From NCBI GenBank assembly GCA_041695045.1, contig JBGFRR010000007.1:1-40507 (forward strand): DNA of 40,507 bases. Direction: 5' to 3'. The translations under genes were made by a program, and so were the position numbers. This document shows positions 21,190 to 30,271 of this stretch, one piece after another (within the stretch, counting starts at the first letter, position 1; every line of letters begins with the position of its first letter). The notes under the pieces are model-generated. The model made no database searches. It was not told where the DNA came from and worked only from the letters and a program-made list of their open reading frames with translations. Source of the DNA: JBGFRR01 sp041695045. GTDB lineage: Bacteria; Bacteroidota; Ignavibacteria; UBA10030.

Positions 21190-23665
21190 TTTTTACCCCG
21201 TTCGCCTTCTCTACCGACACGCTTTCCTCATTTTCCTCTTCTTCCGAAACCACCGCCGCAACGTCGGCAACGCTGTCTCCTTCCTCAAGACGGATGAGCC
21301 GCACGCCCTGGGTGTTCCTGCCGGCAACGCGGATATCCTTCGCGCGCTGGCGGATCACCATGCCGTCGGTCGTCACCACAACAACGTCGTCTGTATCGGA
21401 CACTTCGCGGATCGCGACCATCTTTCCCGTTTTGTCCGATGTCTTGACGGTGATAATTCCTTTTCCGCCGCGATGACTTACGCGGTACTCGTCTTCCATG
21501 CTGCGCTTGCCGTAGCCGCGCTCGGTTGCGACGAGGATGGTCGTTCCTTTTTTCCTCAGCGTCACCATTCCCACCACTCTGTCTTTCTTGCCGAGCCGGA
21601 TACCGCGCACGCCGACCGCCGCGCGCCCCATCGGCCGCACTTCTTCTTCGTGGAAGCGTATCGCCAGTCCCTCCCGCGTGCCGATGACGATATGCTGCGA
21701 CCCGTCAGTGAGTTTTGCATCCTTCAGGCTGTCGCCTTTCTTCAGGTTTGCCGCCACGATGCCGCTGCGCCGCGGGTTGCTGAACTCGGAAAGCAGAACT
21801 TTCTTAATCATCCCATGCTCGGTGACCATGGTAACGTAATGCTTGTCGTCGAACTCCTTTACTGCGATGAATGAGGTGATCTGGTCGTCCGGCGCTTTGG
21901 AGATAAGGGTGTTGATGGATTTGCCTTTTGCCGCGCGGCCGCCTTCCGGGATTTCGAACACCTTCAACCAGTAACAGCGGCCTGCGTTGGTGAAGATAAG
22001 GATGTAGTTGTGCGTGCTGGCGATGAAAATGTGCTCGAGGAAGTCGTCTTCGCGCGTGGCCGCGCCCGTGATGCCCTTGCCGCCGCGCAATTGCCGCCGG
22101 TATCCCGACACCGGAAAGCGCTTGATGAACCCGTTGTGGCTGATGGTGATGACAACGTCTTCCTCGGCTATCATGTCCTCGATGCTGAACTCTTCCGCCT
22201 TGTAGACAACCTCGGTTCGCCGCTCGTCGCCATACTTCTTCTTCAGATCCAACAGTTCGTCCTCGATGATCTTCAGCTGGAGCTGCTTGCTCTTCAGGAT
22301 GGCTTTGAGCTTCTCGATGAGCTTGATTGTCTCGCGATATTCTTCTTCCACCTTTTTGCGCTCGAGACCGGTGAGCTTCTGCAGACGCATATCGAGGATG
22401 GCCTTGGCCTGGATCTCCGAGAGCTTGAACTTCTTCATCAGCCCGGCCTGCGCGGTCTCCACATCTTTCGATTGCTTGATGAGTTTGATGACGGCGTCGA
22501 TGTTATCGAGCGCGATGATGTAGCCTTCAAGGATGTGTGCGCGCTTCTCGGCCTGGTCGAGCTCATACTTCGACCGGCGCACCACAACCACGTTGCGGTG
22601 TTCGACGAACTTCTGGATCATATCGCGCAGCGTCAACACCTGCGGCCGGCCTTCCACCAGTGCGAGCATGATCACGCCGAACGTCGTCTGCATTTGTGTG
22701 TGCTTGAAGAGGTTGTTAAGCACCACCTCGGCATTGGCATCCCGCTTCAGGTCGATGACGACACGCATGCCGTTGCGGTCGGATTCATCCCGGATGTCGG
22801 AGATGTCTTCGATCTTCTTCTCGTTCACGAGGTCGGCGATGCGCTCGACGAGCGTCGCTTTATTAACCATGTAGGGCAGCTCAGCGACGATGATGCGCTG
22901 GCGATCGCCTTTGCCGGTTTCGATGCTCGCCTTGGCACGCACCACGATGCGCCCGCGGCCGGTCTTGTAGGCTTCTTTCACTCCGTCGTAGCCGTAGATG
23001 ATGCCGCCCGTTGGGAAGTCCGGCGCGACGATGTGCTTCATCAGTCTCTCGGTGGTGATGTTCTCGTCTTTAATGTAAGCGATACAGCCGTTGATGACCT
23101 CGTTCAGGTTGTGGGGCGGGATGTTCGTCGCCATGCCGACGGCGATGCCGCTCGTACCGTTGCAGAGGAGGTTCGGAAAGAGTGCGGGCAGGACGGAGGG
23201 TTCTTTGAGGGTATCGTCGAAGTTGGGGACGAAGCCGACGGTGTCTTTGTCGAGGTCGCGCAGCAGCTCTTCGGCGATGCGGGAGAGGCGCGCTTCGGTG
23301 TAGCGCATGGCAGCGGGCGAATCGCCGTCGACCGAGCCGAAGTTCCCCTGACCGTCCACGAGCGGATAGCGCATGGAAAAGTCCTGCGCCATGCGGACCA
23401 TGGTGTCGTAGACCGCGGTGTCGCCGTGCGGGTGATACTTGCCGAGCACTTCGCCGACAATGCGTGCGCTTTTTTTGTAGGGACGGCCTGCACCGAGGCC
23501 GAGGTCTTGCATGGCATACAGCACGCGGCGATGAACGGGCTTCAGTCCATCCCGCACGTCCGGCAACGCACGCGCAACTATGACCGACATCGAGTAGTCG
23601 ATGTACGATCCTTTCATTTCATCTTCGATATCGACGGGGATGATTTTTTCGTTGAGCTGGGGCAT
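21164..23665 (-). CDS. gyrA: DNA gyrase subunit A
   Basis: An 833-residue gyrase A, the DNA-cleaving subunit. Catalytic Tyr122 lies in AMRYTEARLSRI. The quinolone-determining region reads GKYHPHGDTAVYDTMVRM, so the position of E. coli Ser83 is Thr and that of Asp87 is Asp; a natural variant. The coiled-coil arm (SEIQAKAILDMRLQKLTGLE) and the six-bladed C-terminal domain with a GyrA-box-like QLRGGKG are present. The acidic/basic tail after residue 800 (EEEENEESVS) is low complexity and overlaps the start of an antitoxin gene. It is separated from gyrB by about 1.4 kb of toxin-antitoxin genes. Confidence 0.97.
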   Translation of the reverse strand: MPQLNEKIIPVDIEDEMKGSYIDYSMSVIVARALPDVRDGLKPVHRRVLYAMQDLGLGAGRPYKKSARIVGEVLGKYHPHGDTAVYDTMVRMAQDFSMRYPLVDGQGNFGSVDGDSPAAMRYTEARLSRIAEELLRDLDKDTVGFVPNFDDTLKEPSVLPALFPNLLCNGTSGIAVGMATNIPPHNLNEVINGCIAYIKDENITTERLMKHIVAPDFPTGGIIYGYDGVKEAYKTGRGRIVVRAKASIETGKGDRQRIIVAELPYMVNKATLVERIADLVNEKKIEDISDIRDESDRNGMRVVIDLKRDANAEVVLNNLFKHTQMQTTFGVIMLALVEGRPQVLTLRDMIQKFVEHRNVVVVRRSKYELDQAEKRAHILEGYIIALDNIDAVIKLIKQSKDVETAQAGLMKKFKLSEIQAKAILDMRLQKLTGLERKKVEEEYRETIKLIEKLKAILKSKQLQLKIIEDELLDLKKKYGDERRTEVVYKAEEFSIEDMIAEEDVVITISHNGFIKRFPVSGYRRQLRGGKGITGAATREDDFLEHIFIASTHNYILIFTNAGRCYWLKVFEIPEGGRAAKGKSINTLISKAPDDQITSFIAVKEFDDKHYVTMVTEHGMIKKVLLSEFSNPRRSGIVAANLKKGDSLKDAKLTDGSQHIVIGTREGLAIRFHEEEVRPMGRAAVGVRGIRLGKKDRVVGMVTLRKKGTTILVATERGYGKRSMEDEYRVSHRGGKGIITVKTSDKTGKMVAIREVSDTDDVVVVTTDGMVIRQRAKDIRVAGRNTQGVRLIRLEEGDSVADVAAVVSEEEENEESVSVEKANGVKNEHDKHKR

Positions 23666-23710
23666 GGTTCTTCTATCGTAGGCTGAGTGGGGCGCTACTT
23701 GTGCTGGTTT

Positions 23711-24274
23711 CTATCGTCGTACTTCTTCCTTTATCGCCTCGAACTGCTCAACCAAATCTCTGTCTACCACGGCGGAAAACTCTTTGAGCCACTTTTTTAG
23801 GTACACTTGATCGAGGTCATCCCTTTGGTTAACAATTCCTTTGACATCTTCAACATCCACCGGTCTTCCAGCGAAAAGTTTGTGGATTATTGTATCCTCC
23901 GCGGTCGCAAACTTTACGAGTGCCCCGCCAATCGAAACGGTTACCGCCCGCGCTATGGCTTGGCGCTCGTACGGAAGAAAAGAGAACATAAAGTCGACTG
24001 CAATGCCCGTCTCTTTTTCCTCTACCGTTAACAATGCGTTCCTCTTCACAAAATCGTCCGTCGTTCCCGGTATTAGCTCAAGAGAAAGCTCACGCGCTAT
24101 TCTCCGGACATTTTCGAGCTGGTCGGTATCTACACCAAGTGTGATATCAATATCCCCGGTAAAACGCGGTTCGCCGTGAACAAGCACCGCCTGCCCACCT
24201 ATGACCATGTATGGAACCCTGTTTTGCTCCAGTGCTACGGCAGTTTTTGCCAACAATGCTTCAAACGCCGGCAT
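23711..24274 (-). CDS. Nucleotidyltransferase-fold protein, probable toxin-antitoxin component
   Basis: A 187-residue protein of the nucleotidyltransferase fold (DUF6036/AbiEii-like). The signature is PYMVIGGQAVLVHGEPRFTG followed by DIDITLGV, giving the GG...DxD pattern. Later blocks (ETGIAVDFMFSF; AEDTIIHKLFAGRPVDVEDV) fit the family. It overlaps its upstream partner (24261-24461) by 14 bases. The pair lies between a gyrB relic and gyrA in the gyrase operon. Which of the two would be the toxin is unclear. Confidence 0.75.
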   Translation of the reverse strand: MPAFEALLAKTAVALEQNRVPYMVIGGQAVLVHGEPRFTGDIDITLGVDTDQLENVRRIARELSLELIPGTTDDFVKRNALLTVEEKETGIAVDFMFSFLPYERQAIARAVTVSIGGALVKFATAEDTIIHKLFAGRPVDVEDVKGIVNQRDDLDQVYLKKWLKEFSAVVDRDLVEQFEAIKEEVRR

Positions 24275-24461
24275 TCATCGTCCTTGCGCGTGCAAGCGGA
24301 TGCGCTCTTTTCGTTTCTGCCTTCCTTACTTTTATCTTGCCCAATCTCCGCGCTTCTTCATACATCGCATTGAGCATGGCGTACTTCTGCGCAAGCGTCA
24401 GAGGATGCGCGCGCCTGTGCGCTCTTTGCAAGCTGACGATCTCTACGGGGTTTCTCATCAT
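24261..24461 (-). CDS. Small basic partner of the nucleotidyltransferase
   Basis: A 66-residue, Arg/Lys/Ala-rich helical protein (MMRNPVEIVSLQRAHRRAHP, AQKYAMLNAMYEEARRLGKI). Size, overlap with the next gene and position match antitoxin-like partners found before such nucleotidyltransferases. Its ATG overlaps the stop of the gyrB 3' relic (ATGA), as if the module had been joined exactly to a gyrB end. No DNA-binding motif is obvious. Confidence 0.65.
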   Translation of the reverse strand: MMRNPVEIVSLQRAHRRAHPLTLAQKYAMLNAMYEEARRLGKIKVRKAETKRAHPLARARTMNAGV

Positions 24462-24553
24462 ACATCTAAATTCCTCACTTCCTTCATGTTCTTTTCGGTA
24501 ACCTCGCTCCGCCTCTCCGCTCCATCGCCCATGAGGTTAGAAAAGGTGCGCTC
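24458..24553 (-). pseudogene. Relic of a second gyrB 3' end
   Basis: The minus strand encodes ERTFSNLMGDGAERRSEVTE and then KNMKEVRNLDV followed by TGA. Against the C-terminus of the intact gyrB here (RTFSILMGDEVEPRREFIEK, NAKYVRNLDV) I count 21 of 30 residues identical without gaps. It begins about six bases after the stop of the DUF2283 gene and overlaps the start of the next module. The PBECR-DUF2283 module is thus flanked by two gyrB 3' ends. The divergence shows it is either an old duplicate or came from another lineage. Confidence 0.85.
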
Positions 24554-24558
24554 GAAAA

Positions 24559-24786
24559 TTACCTCTTACTCGCGTGGAGAATAGTTATCCCCACTACCTC
24601 ATCCTTTTCATACCGAATAATGACATCGTCATCGGTCAACTCACTGTCGTCAGCGACGCTTGGTTTCTTGAAGTTAATGTACAAAACATCCGCCTCTGCG
24701 TCGTACGACGACCACAAATATTGATGCGGAGCGCGCCTCACTGCGGGAACAAGATGCAGGTAATCCTTTACGGAGATGTTAGCCAT
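24559..24786 (-). CDS. DUF2283-like small protein
   Basis: A 75-residue protein starting MANISVKDYLHLVPAVRRAP. The second half reads YDAEADVLYINFKKPSVADD, SELTDDDVIIRYEKDEVVGI and TILHASKR, the classic DUF2283 pattern (xDVLYI..., xxIRYE...IVGITI). DUF2283 proteins often stand next to small nuclease-like genes and are thought to be antitoxins. It overlaps the end of the upstream gene by 19 bases. Confidence 0.82.
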   Translation of the reverse strand: MANISVKDYLHLVPAVRRAPHQYLWSSYDAEADVLYINFKKPSVADDSELTDDDVIIRYEKDEVVGITILHASKR

Positions 24787-25079
24787 AGCTGTTTCCTTTT
24801 TTCCATGAATTTCTTCTTGCCTGTAGTAAACGCCGTGATGATAAAGCCATCGTTTTCAAACTCTCGGTAGACAACCACTAGCCGTTTACCTTCGCCAACT
24901 TCACGCACAGCCAGTTTTTCTCCTTCCCTTCCTTCAAGTATTTTTTCCGGATTAGCAACAACGTCTAAGACTTCCCTGCGCAGTCCCGCGAGTTCGCTGT
25001 GCTCTTCCGTTATATGTGCCCATCGCTCATCAGTCAATCGGATGGGAATCTGGTTTTTGCTGAGGACGGTGTCTGTCAT
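24768..25079 (-). CDS. PBECR-like (barnase/EndoU-fold) small protein
   Basis: A 103-residue protein with text typical of small BECR/PBECR nuclease-like proteins: RLTDERWAHITEEHSELAGL, VANPEKILEGREGEKLAVRE and VVYREFENDGFIITAFTTGK. The His residues in WAHITEEH and the Thr/Ser near the end are the usual candidate catalytic positions. It starts 20 bases after the gyrB stop and overlaps DUF2283, which argues for a toxin-antitoxin pair co-transcribed with gyrB. Catalytic activity is inferred only. Confidence 0.7.
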   Translation of the reverse strand: MTDTVLSKNQIPIRLTDERWAHITEEHSELAGLRREVLDVVANPEKILEGREGEKLAVREVGEGKRLVVVYREFENDGFIITAFTTGKKKFMEKRKQLWLTSP

Positions 25080-25099
25080 GTTAAACGAGTACGGTCATC

Positions 25100-27205
25100 T
25101 TACACATCCAAATTCCTCACATACTTTGCATTCTTCTCGATGAACTCCCTCCGCGGTTCTACTTCATCACCCATGAGGATCGAGAATGTCCGGTCGGCGT
25201 CCGCAGCATTTTCGATAGTGACCTGCAGGATGGTACGCGTTTCGGGGTTCATTGTTGTGGCCCAGAGCTGCTCGGGGTTCATCTCGCCCAATCCTTTGAA
25301 GCGTGAGATCACGACGCCGTCCGAACTCATCCCGCCTTGCGGGACGCTCTCTTCCGTCACGGCAACTTCCGGCTCCTCGGTTTTCTCTCTTTTTGTTTTC
25401 TTCTCTGCGCGCAGACGCTTGATAATTTCGTCTCGCTCATCATCGTCGTACGCGTAGAACTCCTGTTTTCCTTTTTTCACTTTGTAGAGCGGTGGTTGAG
25501 CAATGTAGACATGCCCGAGTTCGATGAGCTCCCGCATGTAGCGGAAGAAAAGCGTCAGCAACAGCGTGCGGATGTGCGAGCCGTCCACGTCCGCGTCGCA
25601 CATGAGGATGATTTTGTGGTAACGCACTTTGGCCGGGTCGAAGTCTTCACCGACGCCCGCGCCAATGGCGGTAAAGATGGCGCGGATTTCCTCGTTCTCT
25701 AAAATCTTGTGCAGGCGCGCCTTCTCGACGTTGAGGATTTTTCCTTTGATCGGCAGGATAGCCTGGAACTGCCGGTCGCGCCCCTGTTTAGCGCTGCCTC
25801 CTGCCGAATCGCCCTCCACGATGAACACCTCGCAGTGCTCGGGGTCGTCAATCGAACAGTCTGCTAACTTGCCCGGGAGCCCTCCGGAATCGAGCGCGTT
25901 CTTGCGCCGCGTGAGGTCTCGTGCCTTCCGCGCTGCCTCGCGCCCCTCTGCGGCACGAAGACACTTTTCAATGATGCGTTTGGCGTCGGTCGGATTCTCT
26001 TCGAGCCACGTCTGCAGCTGGGGGCCGACGATCGACTCGACGATGCTCTTGACTTCGCTGTTGCCTAATTTTGTCTTCGTCTGCCCTTCGAATTGCGGCT
26101 CCGGCACCTTCACGTTGAGCACAGCTGTCAATCCCTCGCGAAAGTCATCGCCGATGAGCTGGATCTTTCCTTCTTTGATCAGCCCGCTCTTGTAGCCGTA
26201 GTTGTTGAGCGTTCGTGTGAGCGCCGTGCGGAACCCGACGAGGTGCGTGCCGCCTTCGTGCGTGTTGATATTGTTCACATACGTGAAGACGTTCTCGCTG
26301 TACTGGTCATTGTAAGCAAGTGCTACTTCGACGTCGACCGTCCGCCCATGTTCATCCTTGTCTTCCCCTTTTGCATAGAACAGCTTCTTGGTGATGGCCG
26401 GGCGCGTCGCGTCAATGTATTTCACGAACTCGACTAACCCCCCCTCGAAGTGAAAAACCTCCTCCTGGCCGTTGTTTGTTCGCGCATCTTCTATCCGCAG
26501 CACGACGGTGGGATTCAAGAAGGCCAGCTCGCGCAGGCGTTCGGCAAGTGTCTCAAACTTGAATGTGCGATTCTTGAAAATCGTGCCATCAGGCAGGAAC
26601 GTCACTTTCGTGCCGGTCTTCTCCTTCTCCGCCTTACCGATGACTTTGACCGGCGCAATGGGGTCGCCCTTTTTGTACTTCTGATAGAATATCTTTTCAT
26701 CGCGATATACTTCAACTTCCAGCCACTCGCTGAGGGCGTTGACAACGGAGACACCGACACCGTGTAAACCGCCGGAGACTTTGTACGTGTTCTTGTCAAA
26801 CTTGCCGCCGGCGTGGAGGACGGTCATAACGACTTCGAGCGCCGATCTCTTCTCCTCTGGATGGACATCCGTGGGAACACCGCGGCCATCGTCTTCCACC
26901 GTTACCGACCCCTCGTTGTTGAGCGTTACCGTGATGTGTTTACAGTGGCCGGCTAACGCTTCATCGATGGAGTTGTCCACAACCTCGTAGACGAGGTGGT
27001 GCAGGCCGCGGGCGCTCACATCGCCAATGTACATGGCGGGCCGGCGACGAACGGCCTCAAGGCCTTTGAGTACTGTAATGTCGTCCGCGGTGTAATCACC
27101 GTTGTTTGCACGGCCGCGATCTTTTGGCTGGCCGTTCCGCGTTCTTGCAGCCTTTTCCTCCGCGAGCACTTTCTGCTTCCTGGTTTCCGTTTTCGATGAG
27201 GCCAT
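25100..27205 (-). CDS. gyrB: DNA gyrase subunit B
   Basis: A 701-residue gyrase B, the ATPase subunit, longer than the usual 630-650. The GHKL ATPase domain shows VVDNSIDEALAGH, VEDDGRGVPTDVH and GGLHGVGVSVVNAL. The TOPRIM domain shows VEGDSAGGSAKQGRDR and LMCDADVDGSHIRTL. The C-terminal block ISRFKGLGEMNPEQLWATTM ends in RNLDV. Extra length comes from a charged N-terminal extension (about 40 residues) and a linker near 620-650 rich in Lys/Glu (KKTKREKTEEPEVAVTEES). It follows dciA by 14 bases, and three toxin-antitoxin-like modules have been placed between and after the gyrase genes. Confidence 0.97.
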   Translation of the reverse strand: MASSKTETRKQKVLAEEKAARTRNGQPKDRGRANNGDYTADDITVLKGLEAVRRRPAMYIGDVSARGLHHLVYEVVDNSIDEALAGHCKHITVTLNNEGSVTVEDDGRGVPTDVHPEEKRSALEVVMTVLHAGGKFDKNTYKVSGGLHGVGVSVVNALSEWLEVEVYRDEKIFYQKYKKGDPIAPVKVIGKAEKEKTGTKVTFLPDGTIFKNRTFKFETLAERLRELAFLNPTVVLRIEDARTNNGQEEVFHFEGGLVEFVKYIDATRPAITKKLFYAKGEDKDEHGRTVDVEVALAYNDQYSENVFTYVNNINTHEGGTHLVGFRTALTRTLNNYGYKSGLIKEGKIQLIGDDFREGLTAVLNVKVPEPQFEGQTKTKLGNSEVKSIVESIVGPQLQTWLEENPTDAKRIIEKCLRAAEGREAARKARDLTRRKNALDSGGLPGKLADCSIDDPEHCEVFIVEGDSAGGSAKQGRDRQFQAILPIKGKILNVEKARLHKILENEEIRAIFTAIGAGVGEDFDPAKVRYHKIILMCDADVDGSHIRTLLLTLFFRYMRELIELGHVYIAQPPLYKVKKGKQEFYAYDDDERDEIIKRLRAEKKTKREKTEEPEVAVTEESVPQGGMSSDGVVISRFKGLGEMNPEQLWATTMNPETRTILQVTIENAADADRTFSILMGDEVEPRREFIEKNAKYVRNLDV

Positions 27206-27219
27206 AATGCTCCGTTCAC

Positions 27220-27495
27220 TTACTGAAATCTGATATCCTTCACATGCTGCCGACCGATTGCTGTGTTCAGCCGCTCAATGATTTCCCGCTTCCGCAGGTT
27301 AAGCTCGTTGCGCCACACGCTCGACTTTACTTTCACGACGAGAACCCCCTTCTCGATTCGCATTGGCTCGGTCTCTTGTGCAATACGCGCCCCAACAACT
27401 TCCGCCCACCGGTTCACTGCCTCGTACTGCTCGAGTTTACTCGAAAGGCCGAGGTCTTTGACAAGCTGCTTAACGGCTGTGCCAAGCGGTTTCAC
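27220..27495 (-). CDS. dciA: DciA-like (DUF721) replication helicase loader candidate
   Basis: A 91-residue protein, starting at GTG 27495 (VKPLGTAVKQLVKDLG) within the last 26 bases of recF. The frame is open further upstream but that part is antisense-like and poor. Family text: LEQYEAVNRWAEVVGARIAQ and GVLVVKVKSSVWRNELNLRK, the KH-like fold of DUF721. In most bacteria without DnaC/DnaI, DciA loads the replicative helicase DnaB, and its place between recF and gyrB near dnaA fits. Translational coupling with recF is likely. Confidence 0.8.
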   Translation of the reverse strand: MKPLGTAVKQLVKDLGLSSKLEQYEAVNRWAEVVGARIAQETEPMRIEKGVLVVKVKSSVWRNELNLRKREIIERLNTAIGRQHVKDIRFQ

Positions 27496-28639
27496 GCGCT
27501 GCCTCGATCGTGTTATCCTCTCGTACCGTTCCGGCGTGCACGATAAAGCGCCGCATGCGCGCCCATGAATAGTCCCGCGGGAACGGCCGCGTATCGGCGG
27601 TCGTGATGAACACCTGCCCCTCGTGCTCAATGATTCCGAGGAGGCGGTGTGAGCGGCGTTCATCCAACTCGCTGAAGACATCGTCCATGAGGAAGATGGG
27701 TGTTTCGTTCCTGTGCTCTTTCAAATATTCGAACTCCGCAAGCTTCAGCGCCACCTGAAATGTCTTGTGCTGTCCCTGCGATGCAAACTTCCGCAGCTCC
27801 ATGTTGTTGATTGTAAAGTCGAGCTCGTCTCGATGCGGTCCTACGAGCGTTGTTCCAAGCCGCAACTCTTCTTCGCGTCGACGGACGAGTGCGGCGGCGA
27901 ATGACTGCTTTACGTCGGTTGCTGAAGACTTTTTCTCAACCGAGAACGATGGGAGATACGAGACGGCGGGTTCCTCCTCGCCTCTGGTCAATCGTTGAAA
28001 CGCCTCGCGCATATGAGGGAGGAATTCTTCAACAAAGGCTCGACGTCGCAGCATAATGTGTGCGCCGCGCTGCGCAAGGCTTTCATCCCACGGCTCAAGA
28101 AGATGCTGAAAATTGCGGCGCTCCACCTTAGCGTCGAATAAAATTTTATTGCGCTGCCGAAGCACGCGGCGGTACTCCAACAGGTCCTCAAGGTACGCGC
28201 GATTCATCTGCGAGATAACGAGGTCGACAAACTTCCGCCGGTCCGCCGGTGTGCCGGATGTAATCGCGCTGTTCTCCGGCGACAGGATCACCACCGGAAA
28301 CTGACCGACGATAGACGAGAGCGGTTCTACCGGTGCTTTGTTAATTGTCGCGGTTTTCTGCCGACTCGCTCCGTCGTACACGATGCGCACAAGATACTCT
28401 GTGCCATGGTCGGAGACCATCTGCGCTTCTACTTCGAACCAGTCAGCTTCGACTCTCAGCACCACGCGCTCGTTCACCGCAAAAAAACTTTTTGTAAGAC
28501 ATGCGAAGGAGATCGCTTCGAGGAGGTTTGTTTTCCCCTTCCCGTTTTCGCCGAGTAGCACATTGCCGTGTTCGCCGCAGTAGAGGCGGAGGATGTCGTA
28601 ATTCCGGAACTGCTCAAGACGGAGAGAGCGTACGCGCAT
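27470..28639 (-). CDS. recF: DNA replication and repair protein RecF
   Basis: A 389-residue SMC-like ATPase. Walker A is GENGKGKTNLLEA, the arm region contains DLLEYRRVLRQRNKILFDAK, the signature region is FASQGQHKTFQVALKLAEFE and Walker B is IFLMDDVFSELDERRSHRLL. It helps load RecA at gaps. ATG at 28639 gives the standard MRVRSLRLEQFRNYD. It lies 88 bases behind dnaN in the usual dnaA-dnaN-recF order. The last residues overlap the dciA start. Confidence 0.96.
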   Translation of the reverse strand: MRVRSLRLEQFRNYDILRLYCGEHGNVLLGENGKGKTNLLEAISFACLTKSFFAVNERVVLRVEADWFEVEAQMVSDHGTEYLVRIVYDGASRQKTATINKAPVEPLSSIVGQFPVVILSPENSAITSGTPADRRKFVDLVISQMNRAYLEDLLEYRRVLRQRNKILFDAKVERRNFQHLLEPWDESLAQRGAHIMLRRRAFVEEFLPHMREAFQRLTRGEEEPAVSYLPSFSVEKKSSATDVKQSFAAALVRRREEELRLGTTLVGPHRDELDFTINNMELRKFASQGQHKTFQVALKLAEFEYLKEHRNETPIFLMDDVFSELDERRSHRLLGIIEHEGQVFITTADTRPFPRDYSWARMRRFIVHAGTVREDNTIEAARETAWHSR

Positions 28640-28727
28640 ATATCGAGACCGCTATAGAGAACTCAATAGCCCCGAACCTGTTGCCGGACGGGGCTACCGA
28701 GGAGGAATTCCATCGTCTTCGTGGCTG

Positions 28728-29843
28728 CTACACATTTAATCGCATAGGCATCACGAGCATTAAAAGGTCTTCATTCTCCCGCTGTTTCGCCGGCCCGATG
28801 ATCGCTGCCCGTACTGGACTGCTGAATTTGAACTCGACCTCTTCACCGTCCAGGTGTGAGAGAATGTCTACCACATAGGTTGAGTTAAAGCCGATTTCGA
28901 GATCCTCTCCTTTGTACTCGCAGGCTACCTTTTCTCTTGCTTCTCCGCCAAAGTCGATATCTTCTGCCGCAATTCGCATTTCATCCTTCTTAAGAGAGAA
29001 CCGGACCTGGCGCGTTGTAGTGTTAGAATACAGCGCCACCCGACGCACCGAGGCTAGGAGGAGATCGCGGCTTACACGCAGCATGCGGTCGTTGTCTGCC
29101 GGGATAACGGATTCGTAGTTAGGATAGCTTTCTTCAATAAGCCGCGACGTCAACGTTGTATTACTGAATGAGAACAGGATGTGCGAAGAATCGACTGTAA
29201 TTTCGACATTGCTTTCCTCGAGGGATCGATTAACCAAGTTGAGTGCTTTTGCCGGAACGATAACGTCGCGCTTACCCATCGTCTGTACGCTGTTCATATA
29301 TGTAATGCGGACTAATCGGTGTCCGTCGGTCGCCACAGCGCGCAGTTCCTTTCCAACAAATTGCAGTAGAACTCCGGTCATCGCTGGACGCAATTCATCA
29401 TTACTAACAGCAAAAACGGTCTTTGATAAGAGACGGTGGAGTATTCCACCGTTAAGAGATATTTTTTCCTCTCCCTTGAACTGTGGCATGTTTGGAAATT
29501 CTTCGTGCGACTCTCCCATGAAGTTGTATTCACCCATCTCTGTTAACATCTTCACTTTGTTAGAGGAGAGATCTGCAGAAAAAACAACTTGCACCTCAGG
29601 CAGTGCACGCACCGTTTCCATCAACCGACGCGCTGGCACCGCTATCTTTCCATCCGTACTTCCCTTCACTTCAATTGTAGCAGTCATTGATACCTCTAGG
29701 TCCGTCGCTGCGAGAAGTAGTGTATTCTTTGATAGGTCAAGAAGAATGTTTTCTAAAATCGGGAGAGTAGACTTGGAGGGGACTGCACCGCTAATGCGTG
29801 TGAGGCCTTTTTGGAGTTCACTGCTCGCAACGGTGAATTTCAT
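28728..29843 (-). CDS. dnaN: DNA polymerase III sliding clamp (beta subunit)
   Basis: A 371-residue clamp with the three-fold repeated domain structure. Start MKFTVASSELQKGLTRISGA and domain 1 phrase LPILENILLDLSKNTLLLAA; domain 2 contains VATDGHRLVRI; the protein ends MLVMPMRLNV, the typical C-terminal MP(M/V)R(L/I) motif. It encircles DNA and tethers polymerases. It lies behind dnaA with a 428-base gap, which is unusually long and AT-rich and may hold an origin element. Confidence 0.97.
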   Translation of the reverse strand: MKFTVASSELQKGLTRISGAVPSKSTLPILENILLDLSKNTLLLAATDLEVSMTATIEVKGSTDGKIAVPARRLMETVRALPEVQVVFSADLSSNKVKMLTEMGEYNFMGESHEEFPNMPQFKGEEKISLNGGILHRLLSKTVFAVSNDELRPAMTGVLLQFVGKELRAVATDGHRLVRITYMNSVQTMGKRDVIVPAKALNLVNRSLEESNVEITVDSSHILFSFSNTTLTSRLIEESYPNYESVIPADNDRMLRVSRDLLLASVRRVALYSNTTTRQVRFSLKKDEMRIAAEDIDFGGEAREKVACEYKGEDLEIGFNSTYVVDILSHLDGEEVEFKFSSPVRAAIIGPAKQRENEDLLMLVMPMRLNV

Positions 29844-30271
29844 TCAATCGCTCCTTGGAATGGGTGGTTGGCAGAAAACAGAAGAAAGGTACCAAAAAAT
29901 CGGTCGATATACAAGGGATGCTTACTCTCTGCATGCTTATAAACTATTATGATAGAGGCGCTTACTCAATGACTTATTATAATAACGAGGTGGATATGTT
30001 TATAATATTCTTTTCTACTGTAGACATAGAGTTAAACTTAAAGATACGTAGAAGAGTATAGTGTTAAGAGATGGTGGATAGTGTTACCGAAAGTCACTGT
30101 CGGTAAAAAGAAATGAGAGGACAAAACCATTCCATGTGAATGTAAACATCTCTTCCACAAGAACTCACACGTTGTTCTAAGTAATCATCAACAGAAGAAC
30201 GTTGTGAGCCGCTTAGTAAAGGAATATGATAGCACAGCTCGTGGAATTTACAAAGAGAGTAGGAGACCGAA
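29844..30271. other. AT-rich dnaA-dnaN gap, candidate origin element
   Basis: This 428-base gap holds no gene. It has an AT-rich core (about 29950-30060, e.g. ACTTATTATAATAACG and TTTATAATATTC) that could be an unwinding element. Near it are loosely DnaA-box-like words: GGTGGATAT at about 29989, GGTGGATAG near 30073 and TCTTCCACA near 30149, each two mismatches from the TTATCCACA consensus or its complement. No perfect box was found, so origin function is only suggested by place and composition. It must in any case hold the dnaN promoter. Confidence 0.35.

Noticed and set aside
22010..23686. Long open frame (558 codons) on the plus strand opposite gyrA
   Set aside because: It is exactly antisense to gyrA, its composition mirrors the gyrA codons and no family text is visible; a shadow frame.
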